Assembly (NCBI RefSeq): GCF_000829445.1 | Contig: NZ_JXRQ01000022.1 | Span: 1 to 59,892 of the forward strand | Direction of reading: 5' to 3' | DNA length: 59,892 bases | Origin: Jeotgalibacillus alimentarius | GTDB taxonomy: Bacteria > Bacillota > Bacilli > Bacillales > Jeotgalibacillaceae | In this document: one piece after another, positions 25,930 through 34,837 of the stretch | Numbering within the stretch: position 1 is the stretch's first letter | Layout: each line of letters begins with the position of its first letter | Notes under the pieces: model-generated | What the model saw: only the letters and a program-made list of their open reading frames with translations | What the model was told of the DNA's origin: nothing | Databases searched by the model: none | Made by a program: the position numbers and the translations under genes

Positions 25930-27183
25930 ATGAAATATGATGTAATCATCGTCGGCGGTGGACCTTCAGGACTGATGGCAGCCATTGCAGCCGGCGAAAA
26001 GAAAGAGCGCGTGCTCCTGATTGATAAAGGAACAAAGCTTGGCAGAAAGCTTGCAATCTCAGGCGGCGGACGCTGTAACGTCACAAACAGACTGCCGATC
26101 GACGAAATTATCAAGCACATTCCCGGTAATGGACGATTTTTATATAGTGCATTTTCAGTTTTTAATAATGAAGATATCATTGAATTTTTTGAGGGTCTTG
26201 GTGTGGCGCTAAAAGAAGAAGACCACGGCAGAATGTTCCCTGTGTCAAATAAAGCACAATCTGTGGTTGATGCACTGCTTTACAGACTTGGTGAGTTAAA
26301 TGTTGAGATCAGAACCAATGCACCTGTAAAAGATCTTTTGATAGAGAACGGCCAGGTGACCGGAATTGAAACGAGAAATGAGGAGAAGATCCAGGCTGAC
26401 GCAGTCGTATTAGCCGTCGGCGGCAAGTCTGTGCCTCAGACAGGGTCTGAAGGTGATGGTTACCCCTGGGTTGAAAAAGCAGGCCACACAGTAACAGACC
26501 TGTTTCCGACAGAGGTTCCGCTGTTATCAGACGAACCATTTATAAAAAACAAATCTCTTCAGGGACTCGCGCTGCGCGATGCTGCAGTCAGCGTACTGAA
26601 GAAAAATGGCAAACCGATTGTCACGCATCAGATGGATATGCTGTTTACCCATTTTGGATTATCAGGCCCTGCGATCCTGCGCTGCAGTCAATATGCAGTA
26701 AAAGAAATGAAAAAGCAAAAAGGTGCCCCGGTCACAGTCCGGATTAATGTCATGCCCGGTGAAAATGCCGAAAGCGTCTTTCAGCAGCTGAACCAGATGG
26801 CAAAAGATGATGCGAAAAAAGCCGTTAAGAATGTATGGAAAGGACTCGCGCCTGAGCGCTACATCCATTTCCTGATGGAGCATCAGGATATTGACCCTGA
26901 CCAGCAGGCGGGTACTATTTCATCCGAAAAAATCCGTGGTATGGCTGCATTACTGACTGCTTTTGATATGAAAGTAAATGGTACTCAGTCCATTGAAAAA
27001 GCATTTGTGACAGGCGGAGGCGTTTCTATTAAGGAGATTGAGCCTAAAACGATGAAATCAAAGAAGTGCGAAGGATTGTTCCTGTGCGGTGAGCTGCTTG
27101 ATATCCACGGGTACACCGGTGGATATAATATTACTTCTGCGCTTGTGACCGGAAGACTTGCCGGGAGTAATGCGGCTGAGTGA
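25930..27183 (+). CDS. ytfP: NAD(P)/FAD-dependent oxidoreductase, HI0933/YtfP family
   Basis: A 417-residue flavoprotein. The FAD dinucleotide-binding motif [18 protein letters not shown] is at residues 6-23, [13 protein letters not shown] near 40 is diagnostic of the HI0933 family, [20 protein letters not shown] lies near 160 and [19 protein letters not shown] closes the FAD site at the C-terminus. The reaction catalysed is not known. It is monocistronic with its own promoter and a shared bidirectional terminator. Confidence 0.93.
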   Translation: MKYDVIIVGGGPSGLMAAIAAGEKKERVLLIDKGTKLGRKLAISGGGRCNVTNRLPIDEIIKHIPGNGRFLYSAFSVFNNEDIIEFFEGLGVALKEEDHGRMFPVSNKAQSVVDALLYRLGELNVEIRTNAPVKDLLIENGQVTGIETRNEEKIQADAVVLAVGGKSVPQTGSEGDGYPWVEKAGHTVTDLFPTEVPLLSDEPFIKNKSLQGLALRDAAVSVLKKNGKPIVTHQMDMLFTHFGLSGPAILRCSQYAVKEMKKQKGAPVTVRINVMPGENAESVFQQLNQMAKDDAKKAVKNVWKGLAPERYIHFLMEHQDIDPDQQAGTISSEKIRGMAALLTAFDMKVNGTQSIEKAFVTGGGVSIKEIEPKTMKSKKCEGLFLCGELLDIHGYTGGYNITSALVTGRLAGSNAAE

Positions 27184-27240
27184 GGGATTGGGGGCTTCTG
27201 TTGAGAGCCTCACTAATTACTTCAAATCAATTTAAAACAT

Positions 27241-27288
27241 AAAAATACCCGGTGCCACACCAAAACTCATGTGGCACCGGGTTTTTAT
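27241..27288. terminator. Bidirectional terminator between ytfP and ytwF
   Basis: ACCCGGTGCCACA / TGTGGCACCGGGT hairpin with A and T runs, between convergent genes. Confidence 0.92.
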
Positions 27289-27602
27289 TATGATTTTGGT
27301 TTTGTCTCACCCTGATACTCAAGCATTCCGCCTGTCATGTTTGTTACTTTATAACCGTGGTCATGCAGGAACCAGCCTACATTTTCACTTCTGCGGCCGG
27401 AGCGGCAGATCACGATGTATTCTTTATCCTGATCAAGCTCATCAAGGTGCATTGAAATGTCACCCATTGGAATGTGAGTGGCTTCAGGAATCATCCCTTC
27501 AGCTACTTCATCATTTTCACGGACATCAATCAGATTCAGGTTTTCTCCTGCTTCAAGCTTCTTTTGTACTTCACTTGCAGTAATTGTGTTTAATTCAGAC
27601 AT
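27288..27602 (-). CDS. ytwF: Rhodanese-like protein (YtwF)
   Basis: A 104-residue single-domain rhodanese. NLIDVRENDEVAEGMIPEA is the first conserved segment and YIVICRSGRRSENV contains the active-site Cys (loop CRSGRR). Such proteins carry persulfide sulfur. I chose the ATG at 27602, with AAAGGG eight bases upstream; an earlier GTG is in frame but overlaps the site. It is downstream of leuS on the same strand, 51 bp apart. Confidence 0.92.
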   Translation of the reverse strand: MSELNTITASEVQKKLEAGENLNLIDVRENDEVAEGMIPEATHIPMGDISMHLDELDQDKEYIVICRSGRRSENVGWFLHDHGYKVTNMTGGMLEYQGETKPKS

Positions 27603-27653
27603 GTTCTTCACCCTTTCCTTTTAAGCATAATTAGATTATAACAATCAAAACCA

Positions 27654-30065
27654 TCAGTTTGCTACGATATTGACGAGTTTACCTGGAACTGCAATGACTT
27701 TGCGGATCGTTTTGCCTTCTGTCGCAGACTTCACTTCATCCTGCTCCATTGCGAGTGCTTCCATTTCTTCACGCGTTGCTTCTAGCGGTACCATCAGTTT
27801 TTTCTTTAGCTTGCCGTTAATTTGTACAACAATTTCAACTTCGTCATCAGTCAGCTTGGACTCATCAAATGTTGGCCACTCTGCATAGCTCAGTTCACCT
27901 TCACCAATCTTTTCCCACAGTTCTTCAGCTAAGTGCGGCGCAATTGGTGACAGCATTTTAATAAAGCCTTTTATATAGTCTGATGGAATGACGTCAACTT
28001 TGTATGCCTCATTCACAAATACCATCAGCTGTGAGATCGCAGTATTGAAACGGATGCCTTCAATATCTTCAGTCACTTTCTTCACAGTCTGATGATACAC
28101 TTTTTCTAGTGCATCACTGTGCTGGTCAGCAACTTTATCAGTCATCTTCCCTTCGTCTGTTACAAGCAGTCTCCAGATACGCTCAAGGAATCTTCTAGCA
28201 CCGTCAAGACCATTTTCAGACCATGCAACAGATGCTTCAAGCGGCCCCATAAACATTTCGTATACGCGCAGTGTATCAGCACCGTGTGTACGGATGATCT
28301 CATCAGGGTTTACGACGTTACCTTTTGATTTACTCATTTTTTCGTTGTTTTCACCAAGAATCATTCCCTGGTTAAACAGCTTCTGGAACGGCTCTTTTGT
28401 TGGTACTACACCAATATCATAAAGTACTTTATGCCAGAAACGTGCATACAGCAGGTGCAATACAGCGTGCTCAGCTCCACCTACATAGATATCGACCGGC
28501 AGCCAGTGTTTAATTTTTTCAGGGTCAGCCAGCGCTTCGCTGTTCGTTGGATCAATATAGCGCAGGTAATACCAGCAGCTACCCGCCCACTGAGGCATTG
28601 TGTTCGTCTCACGGCGGCCTTTCATCCCTGTTTCAGGATGAGTGACATTCACCCAGTCTTCAATATTGGCAAGCGGTGACTCACCTGTTCCTGAAGGCTT
28701 AATATTTTCTGTTTTTGGCAGCTCAAGCGGCAGTTCAGACTCAGGAACGCCTGACATTGTCCCGTCTTCCCAGTGAATGATTGGAATCGGCTCACCCCAG
28801 TAACGCTGGCGGCTGAACAGCCAGTCACGCAGGCGGTAAGTAATCTTTTTAGTGCCAAGACCTTTGTCTTCAAGCCACTCAATTGATTTTGTAATGGCTG
28901 CTTCTTTCCCGAGCCCGTCAAGGAAACCTGAATTCACATGCTTACCTTCTCCTGTATAAGCCTCTTTAGAAATGTCTCCGCCTTCAACGACTTCACGGAT
29001 CGGCAGGTTGAATTCTGTCGCAAACTCATAGTCTCTTTCATCATGGGCAGGTACAGCCATAATCGCACCGCTTCCATAACTCATGAGCACGTAATCTGCA
29101 ATCCAGATTGGCATTTTCTCATCGTTTACCGGATTGATCGCATAAGCGCCTGTGAATACACCAGTCTTCTCTTTGGCAAGATCTGTACGCTCCAGGTCAC
29201 TTTTCGATTTGATTTTTTCAATATATGCATCAACTGCATGTTTCTGCTCAGCTGTTGTAATTTGATCAACAAGCGGATGCTCAGGTGCAAGTACTGCATA
29301 CGTTGCGCCAAAAAGTGTATCTGGACGCGTTGTGAACACATCGAACTTCTCGCTTGTGTTATCAATGTTAAATGTAATTTCAGCACCTTCAGAACGGCCG
29401 ACCCAGTTGCGTTGCATATCTTTAATGCTTTCAGGCCAGTCCAGTTCTTCAAGGTCATCAATCAGACGGTCCGCGTAAGCCGTGATTTTCAGCACCCACT
29501 GCTTCATCGGACGGCGCTCTACCGGGTGTCCTCCGCGCTCACTTTTACCGTCAATAACTTCTTCATTTGCAAGTACTGTTCCAAGTGCCGGGCACCAGTT
29601 CACAGCCACTTCATCTACATAAGCAAGTCCTTTTTCATACAGCTTAAGGAAGATCCACTGCGTCCATTTATAATATTCAGGATCCGTCGTGCTTACTTCA
29701 CGATCCCAGTCATAAGAGAAGCCAAGCTCCTGGATCTGTCTGCGGAATGTATCGATATTTTTCTTAGTGAATTCAGCAGGTGAATTACCTGTATCAAGTG
29801 CATATTGTTCAGCAGGAAGACCGAATGCATCCCATCCCATCGGATGAAGCACATTATAGCCCTGCATACGCTTATAGCGCGCTAAGATATCAGTTGCTGT
29901 ATAACCTTCCGGGTGTCCTACGTGCAGACCCGCGCCGGATGGATAAGGAAACATATCAAGTGCGTAGAATTTCTTCTTTGTGAAATCCTCATCTGTTTTA
30001 AATGTTTTTTCTTCAAGCCAGTGCTTTTGCCATTTCTTTTCGATCACTTTATGATCAAAGCTCAT
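27654..30065 (-). CDS. leuS: Leucyl-tRNA synthetase
   Basis: An 803-residue class I synthetase charging tRNA-Leu. The HIGH motif is HVGH near residue 46, KMSKS ([13 protein letters not shown]) is near 573, the editing domain contains the [12 protein letters not shown] segment and the Asp of DERD-type motifs, and the C-terminal domain is complete. Length equals that of B. subtilis LeuS. The ATG at 30065 has AGGAGGAA at about 7 bp; the reading frame upstream to 30179 belongs to the leader. It is controlled by a T-box riboswitch. Confidence 0.98.
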   Translation of the reverse strand: MSFDHKVIEKKWQKHWLEEKTFKTDEDFTKKKFYALDMFPYPSGAGLHVGHPEGYTATDILARYKRMQGYNVLHPMGWDAFGLPAEQYALDTGNSPAEFTKKNIDTFRRQIQELGFSYDWDREVSTTDPEYYKWTQWIFLKLYEKGLAYVDEVAVNWCPALGTVLANEEVIDGKSERGGHPVERRPMKQWVLKITAYADRLIDDLEELDWPESIKDMQRNWVGRSEGAEITFNIDNTSEKFDVFTTRPDTLFGATYAVLAPEHPLVDQITTAEQKHAVDAYIEKIKSKSDLERTDLAKEKTGVFTGAYAINPVNDEKMPIWIADYVLMSYGSGAIMAVPAHDERDYEFATEFNLPIREVVEGGDISKEAYTGEGKHVNSGFLDGLGKEAAITKSIEWLEDKGLGTKKITYRLRDWLFSRQRYWGEPIPIIHWEDGTMSGVPESELPLELPKTENIKPSGTGESPLANIEDWVNVTHPETGMKGRRETNTMPQWAGSCWYYLRYIDPTNSEALADPEKIKHWLPVDIYVGGAEHAVLHLLYARFWHKVLYDIGVVPTKEPFQKLFNQGMILGENNEKMSKSKGNVVNPDEIIRTHGADTLRVYEMFMGPLEASVAWSENGLDGARRFLERIWRLLVTDEGKMTDKVADQHSDALEKVYHQTVKKVTEDIEGIRFNTAISQLMVFVNEAYKVDVIPSDYIKGFIKMLSPIAPHLAEELWEKIGEGELSYAEWPTFDESKLTDDEVEIVVQINGKLKKKLMVPLEATREEMEALAMEQDEVKSATEGKTIRKVIAVPGKLVNIVAN

Positions 30066-30103
30066 ACCAGTTCCTCCTAAATGTAAAAAATTACCTTTAA
30101 TAA

Positions 30104-30330
30104 ACAAAAAACTCCCGCCCCAATTATGGGACGGGAGGTGCTTATACACTCCCGCGGTACCACCCAATTTCGTGTACACGCGCTCAAATCCTTATCGCGG
30201 AAAACGGATTATGCTACTTCTTTTCACATAATCGACTCAAAGGTGAGTTCACAGTGCTGCCGGTCTGCTTTCACCACATACAGACTCTCTTTTTGCGGCC
30301 GCTTGCTGTTACTATTCCTTTTCAACGTCT
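30104..30330 (-). promoter_or_regulatory. T-box riboswitch of leuS
   Basis: The minus-strand leader contains the invariant T-box GGGTGGTACCGCGGG (30151-30165), an upstream Stem I region with the AGTAACAGCAAG motif near 30313-30325, and a downstream terminator CTCCCGTCCC / GGGGCGGGAG followed by TTTTTT (30111-30137). In the likely specifier loop the sequence GTGAACTCACC (30240-30252) offers CTC, a leucine codon, in the usual GAA-NNN position. Uncharged tRNA-Leu should favour the antiterminator and switch leuS on. Confidence 0.93.
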
Positions 30331-30332
30331 TA

Positions 30333-30363
30333 TTTATAAATGACTATTTTCTATTGTATGCAA
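30333..30363 (-). promoter_or_regulatory. Probable sigma-A promoter of leuS leader
   Basis: Minus strand TTGCAT (30358-30363) and TATAAA (30333-30338) with a 19 bp spacer (18 if TTATAA is used), just upstream of the T-box. Confidence 0.5.
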
Positions 30364-30387
30364 TTGACTGAGAGCTTGCAAGTCTTT

Positions 30388-31584
30388 TTAAGCGGCGGCT
30401 TCCTGTTCTTTTTTCAAAGGCAGATCGTAAATGAATATTATGAAAATGGAGACGAAGATTAATCCGATTAACAGGAAAAACAGCGGCGTCATGCCATACA
30501 GATCCACCATGATCCCCCCAAGCAGCGGTCCGATCATTCTTCCACCGGTTGCTGTACTGTTAACAACGCCCTGATAAAAGCCTTCTCTTCCCTTTGGTGC
30601 AAGTCTGCTTGCAATGGTTGGCACAGCTGGCCAGATCAGCATCTCACCAATCGTCAGAATGAGCATCGCAGCAAGAAAGCCCTGGAAACTCCCGGCGTAA
30701 GCTGTCACACCGAATGACACCATAAAAATAACTGCGCCAATCGCCATCTGGATCTTCAGATTATGCTCAAACCTTTTTACAATCGGACGAATCAGCGGCT
30801 GACCCGCTACGATTAAGACACCGTTCACTGTCCATAAAAAGCTGTATTGCTCAAGCGGAATATTGATCTGCTGCGTGTAGTCGGCAATCGTGGACTGCCA
30901 CTGAACGTATCCAACCCAGCATAACAGATAGCCTGCACATAAAATCAGTAATGATGTAAATGCTGCCTTACTCTTAATACTGCCCCGCTCCTGCAGAACA
31001 CTCGTCTGGATGTTCGGCTGAATTTCAATCTTTTTATAGGTTAAAAGTGCGATTAAAAAGAAAACTACATACATCGCAAAATTCGCGATAAAGATATAAT
31101 CAAATGAAAGTGATGCAACTAAGCCTCCCACAGCGGCTCCTGCAGCAACCCCGATATTGGTTGCAAGGTAGATCGCATTAAACGCTTTTCTGCCGCCTTC
31201 AGGCCAGACTGATCCTGCCATTGCATACATCGAAGGAAACACGATCCCTGAACCAAATCCGATCAAAATCATAAAGAATACATAATGCGGCCAGCCGTGC
31301 CAGATCATCAGCCCGCCGACAGATGTCAGCGTAATCACAATCCCTGACATAATTGACCGGTAACCGCCGATTTTGTCAAACAGCACCCCGCCAAGCAGAT
31401 TGCCAAGCACACTCGCACCGGCATTTGCCATTAGCACAAGCCCTGCAGTCGTAAGCGATTTGCCAAGCTCCCCGCTTATATAAATTGTATTTAACGGCCA
31501 TAAAAAAGAAGCCCCCGTCACATTGATTGCCATCCCAATCACTAAAAACCACAAAGAACGCGGCACTGAAGTCCCTCTTTTCAT
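30388..31584 (-). CDS. yttB: MFS transporter (YttB-like)
   Basis: A 398-residue major facilitator protein with about 12 membrane segments and the typical cytoplasmic loop LGGVLFDKIGGYRS (motif A) between segments 2 and 3. It looks like a drug or metabolite exporter; substrate unknown. Its place upstream of leuS matches yttB in B. subtilis. The start is uncertain: ATG at 31584 and a TTG at 31602 are both possible and neither has a strong ribosome binding site. It lies downstream of a 380 bp gap with tandem repeats. Confidence 0.82.
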   Translation of the reverse strand: MKRGTSVPRSLWFLVIGMAINVTGASFLWPLNTIYISGELGKSLTTAGLVLMANAGASVLGNLLGGVLFDKIGGYRSIMSGIVITLTSVGGLMIWHGWPHYVFFMILIGFGSGIVFPSMYAMAGSVWPEGGRKAFNAIYLATNIGVAAGAAVGGLVASLSFDYIFIANFAMYVVFFLIALLTYKKIEIQPNIQTSVLQERGSIKSKAAFTSLLILCAGYLLCWVGYVQWQSTIADYTQQINIPLEQYSFLWTVNGVLIVAGQPLIRPIVKRFEHNLKIQMAIGAVIFMVSFGVTAYAGSFQGFLAAMLILTIGEMLIWPAVPTIASRLAPKGREGFYQGVVNSTATGGRMIGPLLGGIMVDLYGMTPLFFLLIGLIFVSIFIIFIYDLPLKKEQEAAA

Positions 31585-31694
31585 ATCTATTTCGTGTACC
31601 AAATTATTTTAACTGTATTGGTTGGTGAAAACAAGATGATGATAGAAAATTTGAGTGAACGGGTTATCAGGTTCCGGACAAACAGCACTGAGAT

Positions 31695-31850
31695 AGCCGG
31701 ATACGACCTTTGTGGCAGCTGATACGACCACAATACCGGGTTATACGACCATTACGGCTGCCGACACGACCATAAACCCGGGTGTATCCAACCATTACCG
31801 GGGCTAATACGACATTTAACCGAAAACAGACGACATTCGCACAGACTTTT
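31695..31850. repeat. Degenerate tandem repeat of 21 bp period
   Basis: About seven units with the word TACGACC (or a close variant) at 31702, 31723, 31744, 31765, then at 31787-ish, 31808 and 31829; the spacing is 21 bp throughout apart from one 22 bp step. Consensus is roughly GGGNNATACGACCATNANCC. All frames contain stops, so it is not coding. It fills the intergenic region between yttB and ytqA (31603-31984), where I see nothing else but the ytqA ribosome binding site. Confidence 0.8.
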
Positions 31851-31984
31851 ATGACTTTCAGGCAGCATCACAAGCGCGTGACATGGCACTTTTTGATCAA
31901 TACACTCCCATTCAGTAGTCCCCTTACAAGAATCATGGTAGAATGCCTAGAGTACGTTACTAGCAATGAAGGAGGTTCAAACCT

Positions 31985-32944
31985 TTGGCAACAGAAAATC
32001 CTTTTCAATATGCGGCTGACAATAAGCGCTATCATACATGGAACTATCATTTAAGAAATCAGTTTGGACATAAAGTATTTAAAGTGGCGCTTGATGGCGG
32101 CTTTGACTGCCCGAATCGTGACGGCACCGTCGCACACGGCGGCTGCACATTCTGCAGTGCTGCAGGATCCGGTGACTTCGCAGGAAACCGGGTCGATCCG
32201 CTTGAAGTTCAGTTCAATGAAGTGAAAACACGCATGCACCGTAAATGGAAGGAAGGTAAGTATATGGCTTACTTCCAGGCATTTACGAATACGCATGCAC
32301 CCGTTGAAGTACTGCGTGAAAAATATGAGAAAGTACTCGGGTTTGAGGATGTGGTCGGCTTATCGATTGCAACAAGACCTGACTGCCTGCCGGATGATGT
32401 AGTGGATTATCTGGCTGAGCTGAATGAACGCACGTATCTTTGGGTGGAATTAGGGCTGCAGACGGTACATGAGTCTACCGCAGATATGATCAACCGCGCA
32501 CACGATTTTGAATGCTACAAAGAAGGCGTCAAAAAACTGCGTGACCGCGGCATCAGAGTATGTTCACATATCATTAACGGGCTGCCTGGTGAGGACCGCG
32601 ACATGATGATGGAAACGGCAAAAGCTGTCGCAGATCTTGATGTTCAGGGGATTAAAATCCACCTGCTGCATCTGTTAAAAGGCACACCGATGGTTAAGCA
32701 ATATGAAAAAGGCCAGCTGGAATTTATGTCACAAGAGGATTACGTTGAACTTGTGTGTGATCAGCTGGAGATTCTTCCGCCTGAAATGATTATTCACCGC
32801 ATCACAGGTGACGGACCGATCGATCTGATGGTCGGACCGATGTGGAGCGTGAATAAATGGGAAGTACTGACGGGTATAGACCGTGCACTCATTGAGCGGG
32901 GGTCCTGTCAGGGAAGTCAATATGTAAGCGGGGTGCGTTCATGA
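31985..32944 (+). CDS. ytqA: YtqA/MnmL radical SAM protein (TIGR01212 family)
   Basis: A 319-residue radical SAM enzyme of the YhcC/YtqA family, with cluster-binding cysteines in DCPNRDGTVAHGGCTFCS (C40, C52, C55 region). Later segments LSIATRPDCLPDDV and SHIINGLPGEDRDMM are typical. In Gram-positive bacteria YtqA and YtqB have been linked to formation of mnm5(s2)U at the tRNA wobble position (MnmL, MnmM); the assignment of YtqB is better established. It starts at a TTG preceded by GGAGGTTC. The stop overlaps ytqB by 4 bp, so the two are coupled. Confidence 0.92.
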   Translation: MATENPFQYAADNKRYHTWNYHLRNQFGHKVFKVALDGGFDCPNRDGTVAHGGCTFCSAAGSGDFAGNRVDPLEVQFNEVKTRMHRKWKEGKYMAYFQAFTNTHAPVEVLREKYEKVLGFEDVVGLSIATRPDCLPDDVVDYLAELNERTYLWVELGLQTVHESTADMINRAHDFECYKEGVKKLRDRGIRVCSHIINGLPGEDRDMMMETAKAVADLDVQGIKIHLLHLLKGTPMVKQYEKGQLEFMSQEDYVELVCDQLEILPPEMIIHRITGDGPIDLMVGPMWSVNKWEVLTGIDRALIERGSCQGSQYVSGVRS

Positions 32945-33513
32945 ATCTCGACCGTATCCTCCCGTATACCAGAACGCTGTTGGAAAGAGCGGTTAAGCCC
33001 GGAGAAGTTGTAATCGATGCAACAGTCGGAAACGGCAATGATACGCTCTTTCTCGCCCGGCTTGTCGGTGATCATGGCAGAGTATACGGATTTGATGTGC
33101 AGGATGATGCAATTGATGAAACTGCCTCAAAGCTTGAAGAACACGAACTGAAAAACCGCGTCCTGTTATTCAAACAAGGCCATGAAACGATTGAAGACAC
33201 ACTGCCACCGGTTCATCACGGCGCTGTTGCAGGAGCCATCTTTAACCTCGGTTACCTGCCAGGCGGAGACGAAACCATCGTGACAAGACCGCGCACAACG
33301 ATCGCAGCTGTTGAACAGTGCCTGCGTGTCATGCGCTCAGGCGGCATGATGATTCTTGTAATCTATCACGGACACCCTGAAGGCGCCGTAGAACGCGATT
33401 ACCTGCTTCGCTACTGCGAAAAAATCGACGGCCTCGATGCCCAGGTACTGCGCTACCAGTTCATCAACACCCAAACACCCTCGCCATTTATTCTGGCGAT
33501 TGAAAAGAAATGA
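32941..33513 (+). CDS. mnmM: tRNA 5-aminomethyl-(2-thio)uridine methyltransferase (YtqB/MnmM)
   Basis: A 190-residue class I SAM-dependent methyltransferase. The SAM-binding motif VIDATVGNGNDTLFLARL is at about residues 23-40, acidic strand GFDVQDDA follows and FNLGYLPGGD near 100 is the family hallmark. The B. subtilis homologue YtqB (MnmM) makes the last methylation to mnm5U in tRNA, replacing MnmC. The ATG overlaps the ytqA stop (ATGA). Followed by a strong terminator. Confidence 0.93.
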   Translation: MNLDRILPYTRTLLERAVKPGEVVIDATVGNGNDTLFLARLVGDHGRVYGFDVQDDAIDETASKLEEHELKNRVLLFKQGHETIEDTLPPVHHGAVAGAIFNLGYLPGGDETIVTRPRTTIAAVEQCLRVMRSGGMMILVIYHGHPEGAVERDYLLRYCEKIDGLDAQVLRYQFINTQTPSPFILAIEKK

Positions 33514-33557
33514 AAAACAGCCATGTGATTAGATTAATGATCACATGGCTGTTTTCA
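33513..33557 (+). terminator. Terminator of ytqAB
   Basis: AAAACAGCCATGTGAT / ATCACATGGCTGTTTT hairpin just after the mnmM stop codon. Confidence 0.92.
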
Positions 33558-33611
33558 TATCATTATGATAAAGTTCTTTCTCAACATTTCAAAAGATTGA
33601 TTATACCATCA

Positions 33612-33740
33612 AGCTGCCCCTTGGAATGGAGAGCGGAGACTCCCGCCCCAGGAAGGGACAGGTGAGACCCCGCAGGCGAAGCCGAGGAGGCTCACCGCCC
33701 GGGGGCAGGAAAGCGCAGCTCTCCATGGAAAGGGGCAGCG
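33612..33740 (+). repeat. Structured intergenic repeat, copy 6 (second outer-arm type, complete core)
   Basis: Between convergent mnmM and the LLM oxidoreductase gene. Outer arms AGCTGCCCCTT / AAGGGGCAGC; middle stem GGAGAGC / GCTCTCC; complete core GGACAGGTGAGACCCCGC, GGCGAAGCC hairpin and GGCTCACCGCCCGGG. GACTCC and GGAAAGC are present. Outer arms differ from copy 5 by a compensated A-T to C-G change, and the middle stem differs completely in sequence from copies 1, 2, 4 and 8 while still pairing. Confidence 0.88.
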
Positions 33741-33754
33741 GCTGGCTGTGAAGC

Positions 33755-34756
33755 CTATAGCATTCTCTCCGCAATCCGCTTATACGAATTCATCTTATCC
33801 TCAAAATCATAAGCAATCGTAGTCAGCATAATCTCATCAGTCTCATACTCTTCAGCAAGCCTGTGAAGCTCTTTTTCAACATGATCCACATCACCAATGA
33901 CCATACGCTTCCTGTTTTCAAGCACGCGCATTCTCTCAAAGTGACTATATGGATACGCCATCGCTTTCTCAGGACTCGGCGTCCCTTTAGACGGCATACC
34001 TTGCTCAAGCATCACCATTGAAAGATCAAGACTTGATGCAATCCGCTCTGCATCCTCCATCGTCTCACCGCATATGGTAAATACTGCGACTGTATGCTTA
34101 GGCTTGTCATAGTATTTTGACGGCTTAAATCTTTTCAGGTACTGCTGCGTGTAGGATGGACCGCCCTGACCGTTAATAAATAAGGCAAACGTATAAGGTA
34201 CGCCCAGTTCAGCAGCTAAAGCAGCAGATGATGGACTTGAACCAAGCATCCACAGATCAGGTACTGTCTGAGTGACAGGCGTTGCTTTGATATTGCCGTA
34301 CGGGTGATCTTCGGGAATATCATCATGCAGATACTGCAGTAATTCAACAGCCTGGTCAGGATAACGGTTCACATCGCGCGGCTTCCCGTCCGATAATGCA
34401 TAGGAAGCTCTCGGCATACCGCCTGGTGCCCTGCCGATACCGACATCAATACGCCCTGGCGTCAATCCTTCAAGCACTTTAAAGTTTTCTGCTACTTTAT
34501 ATGCACTATAATGCGGCAGCATGACGCCCCCGGAACCGACTTTAATCCGTTCCGTCTTAGCTGCAAGATGTGCAATTAACACTTCAGGCGAAGATCCTGC
34601 AAGTGTGGGTGTATCATGGTGTTCAGACACCCAGAACCGCTTAAAGCCTAGCCTGTCAGCAAGCTGTGCAAGCTCAACTGTCTGGCTGAGCCCCTGTTCT
34701 GCTGTTCCTCCTTCTGAAATAGAAGATTGATCTAATATACTCAATGTCAGTGACAT
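33755..34756 (-). CDS. LLM class flavin-dependent oxidoreductase
   Basis: A 333-residue luciferase-like monooxygenase-family protein. Typical segments are ILDQSSISEGGTAEQGL, FKRFWVSEHHDTPTLAGSSPEVL and KVGSGGVMLPHYSAYKVAE, with the GRIDVGIGRAPGG loop near 110. Family members use reduced FMN to oxidise small molecules; no substrate is indicated. I chose the ATG at 34756 with GAGGAG upstream, rather than an earlier in-frame start. It is convergent with mnmM and has no operon partner. Confidence 0.9.
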   Translation of the reverse strand: MSLTLSILDQSSISEGGTAEQGLSQTVELAQLADRLGFKRFWVSEHHDTPTLAGSSPEVLIAHLAAKTERIKVGSGGVMLPHYSAYKVAENFKVLEGLTPGRIDVGIGRAPGGMPRASYALSDGKPRDVNRYPDQAVELLQYLHDDIPEDHPYGNIKATPVTQTVPDLWMLGSSPSSAALAAELGVPYTFALFINGQGGPSYTQQYLKRFKPSKYYDKPKHTVAVFTICGETMEDAERIASSLDLSMVMLEQGMPSKGTPSPEKAMAYPYSHFERMRVLENRKRMVIGDVDHVEKELHRLAEEYETDEIMLTTIAYDFEDKMNSYKRIAERML

Positions 34757-34797
34757 AATCCCACTCCTCTCACCACACATTATGTTTAATTCTAATT

Positions 34798-34835
34798 AAA
34801 AAGTCGAATATTCCGCTTAGCGAAATATTCGACTG
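34798..34835 (-). terminator. Terminator of ytpB
   Basis: Minus-strand hairpin AGTCGAATATTTCGCT / AGCGGAATATTCGACT followed by TTTTTAATT, directly after the ytpB stop. Confidence 0.92.
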
Positions 34836-34837
34836 AA

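Noticed and set aside
28938-29783. 281-codon open frame on the plus strand opposite leuS
   Set aside because: It is the antisense shadow of the intact leuS gene, with codon use and composition unlike a gene.
31695-31850. The 21 bp repeat as a repetitive peptide or CRISPR array
   Set aside because: Reading frames through it carry stop codons and no start; units are directly contiguous without spacers, so it is not CRISPR.
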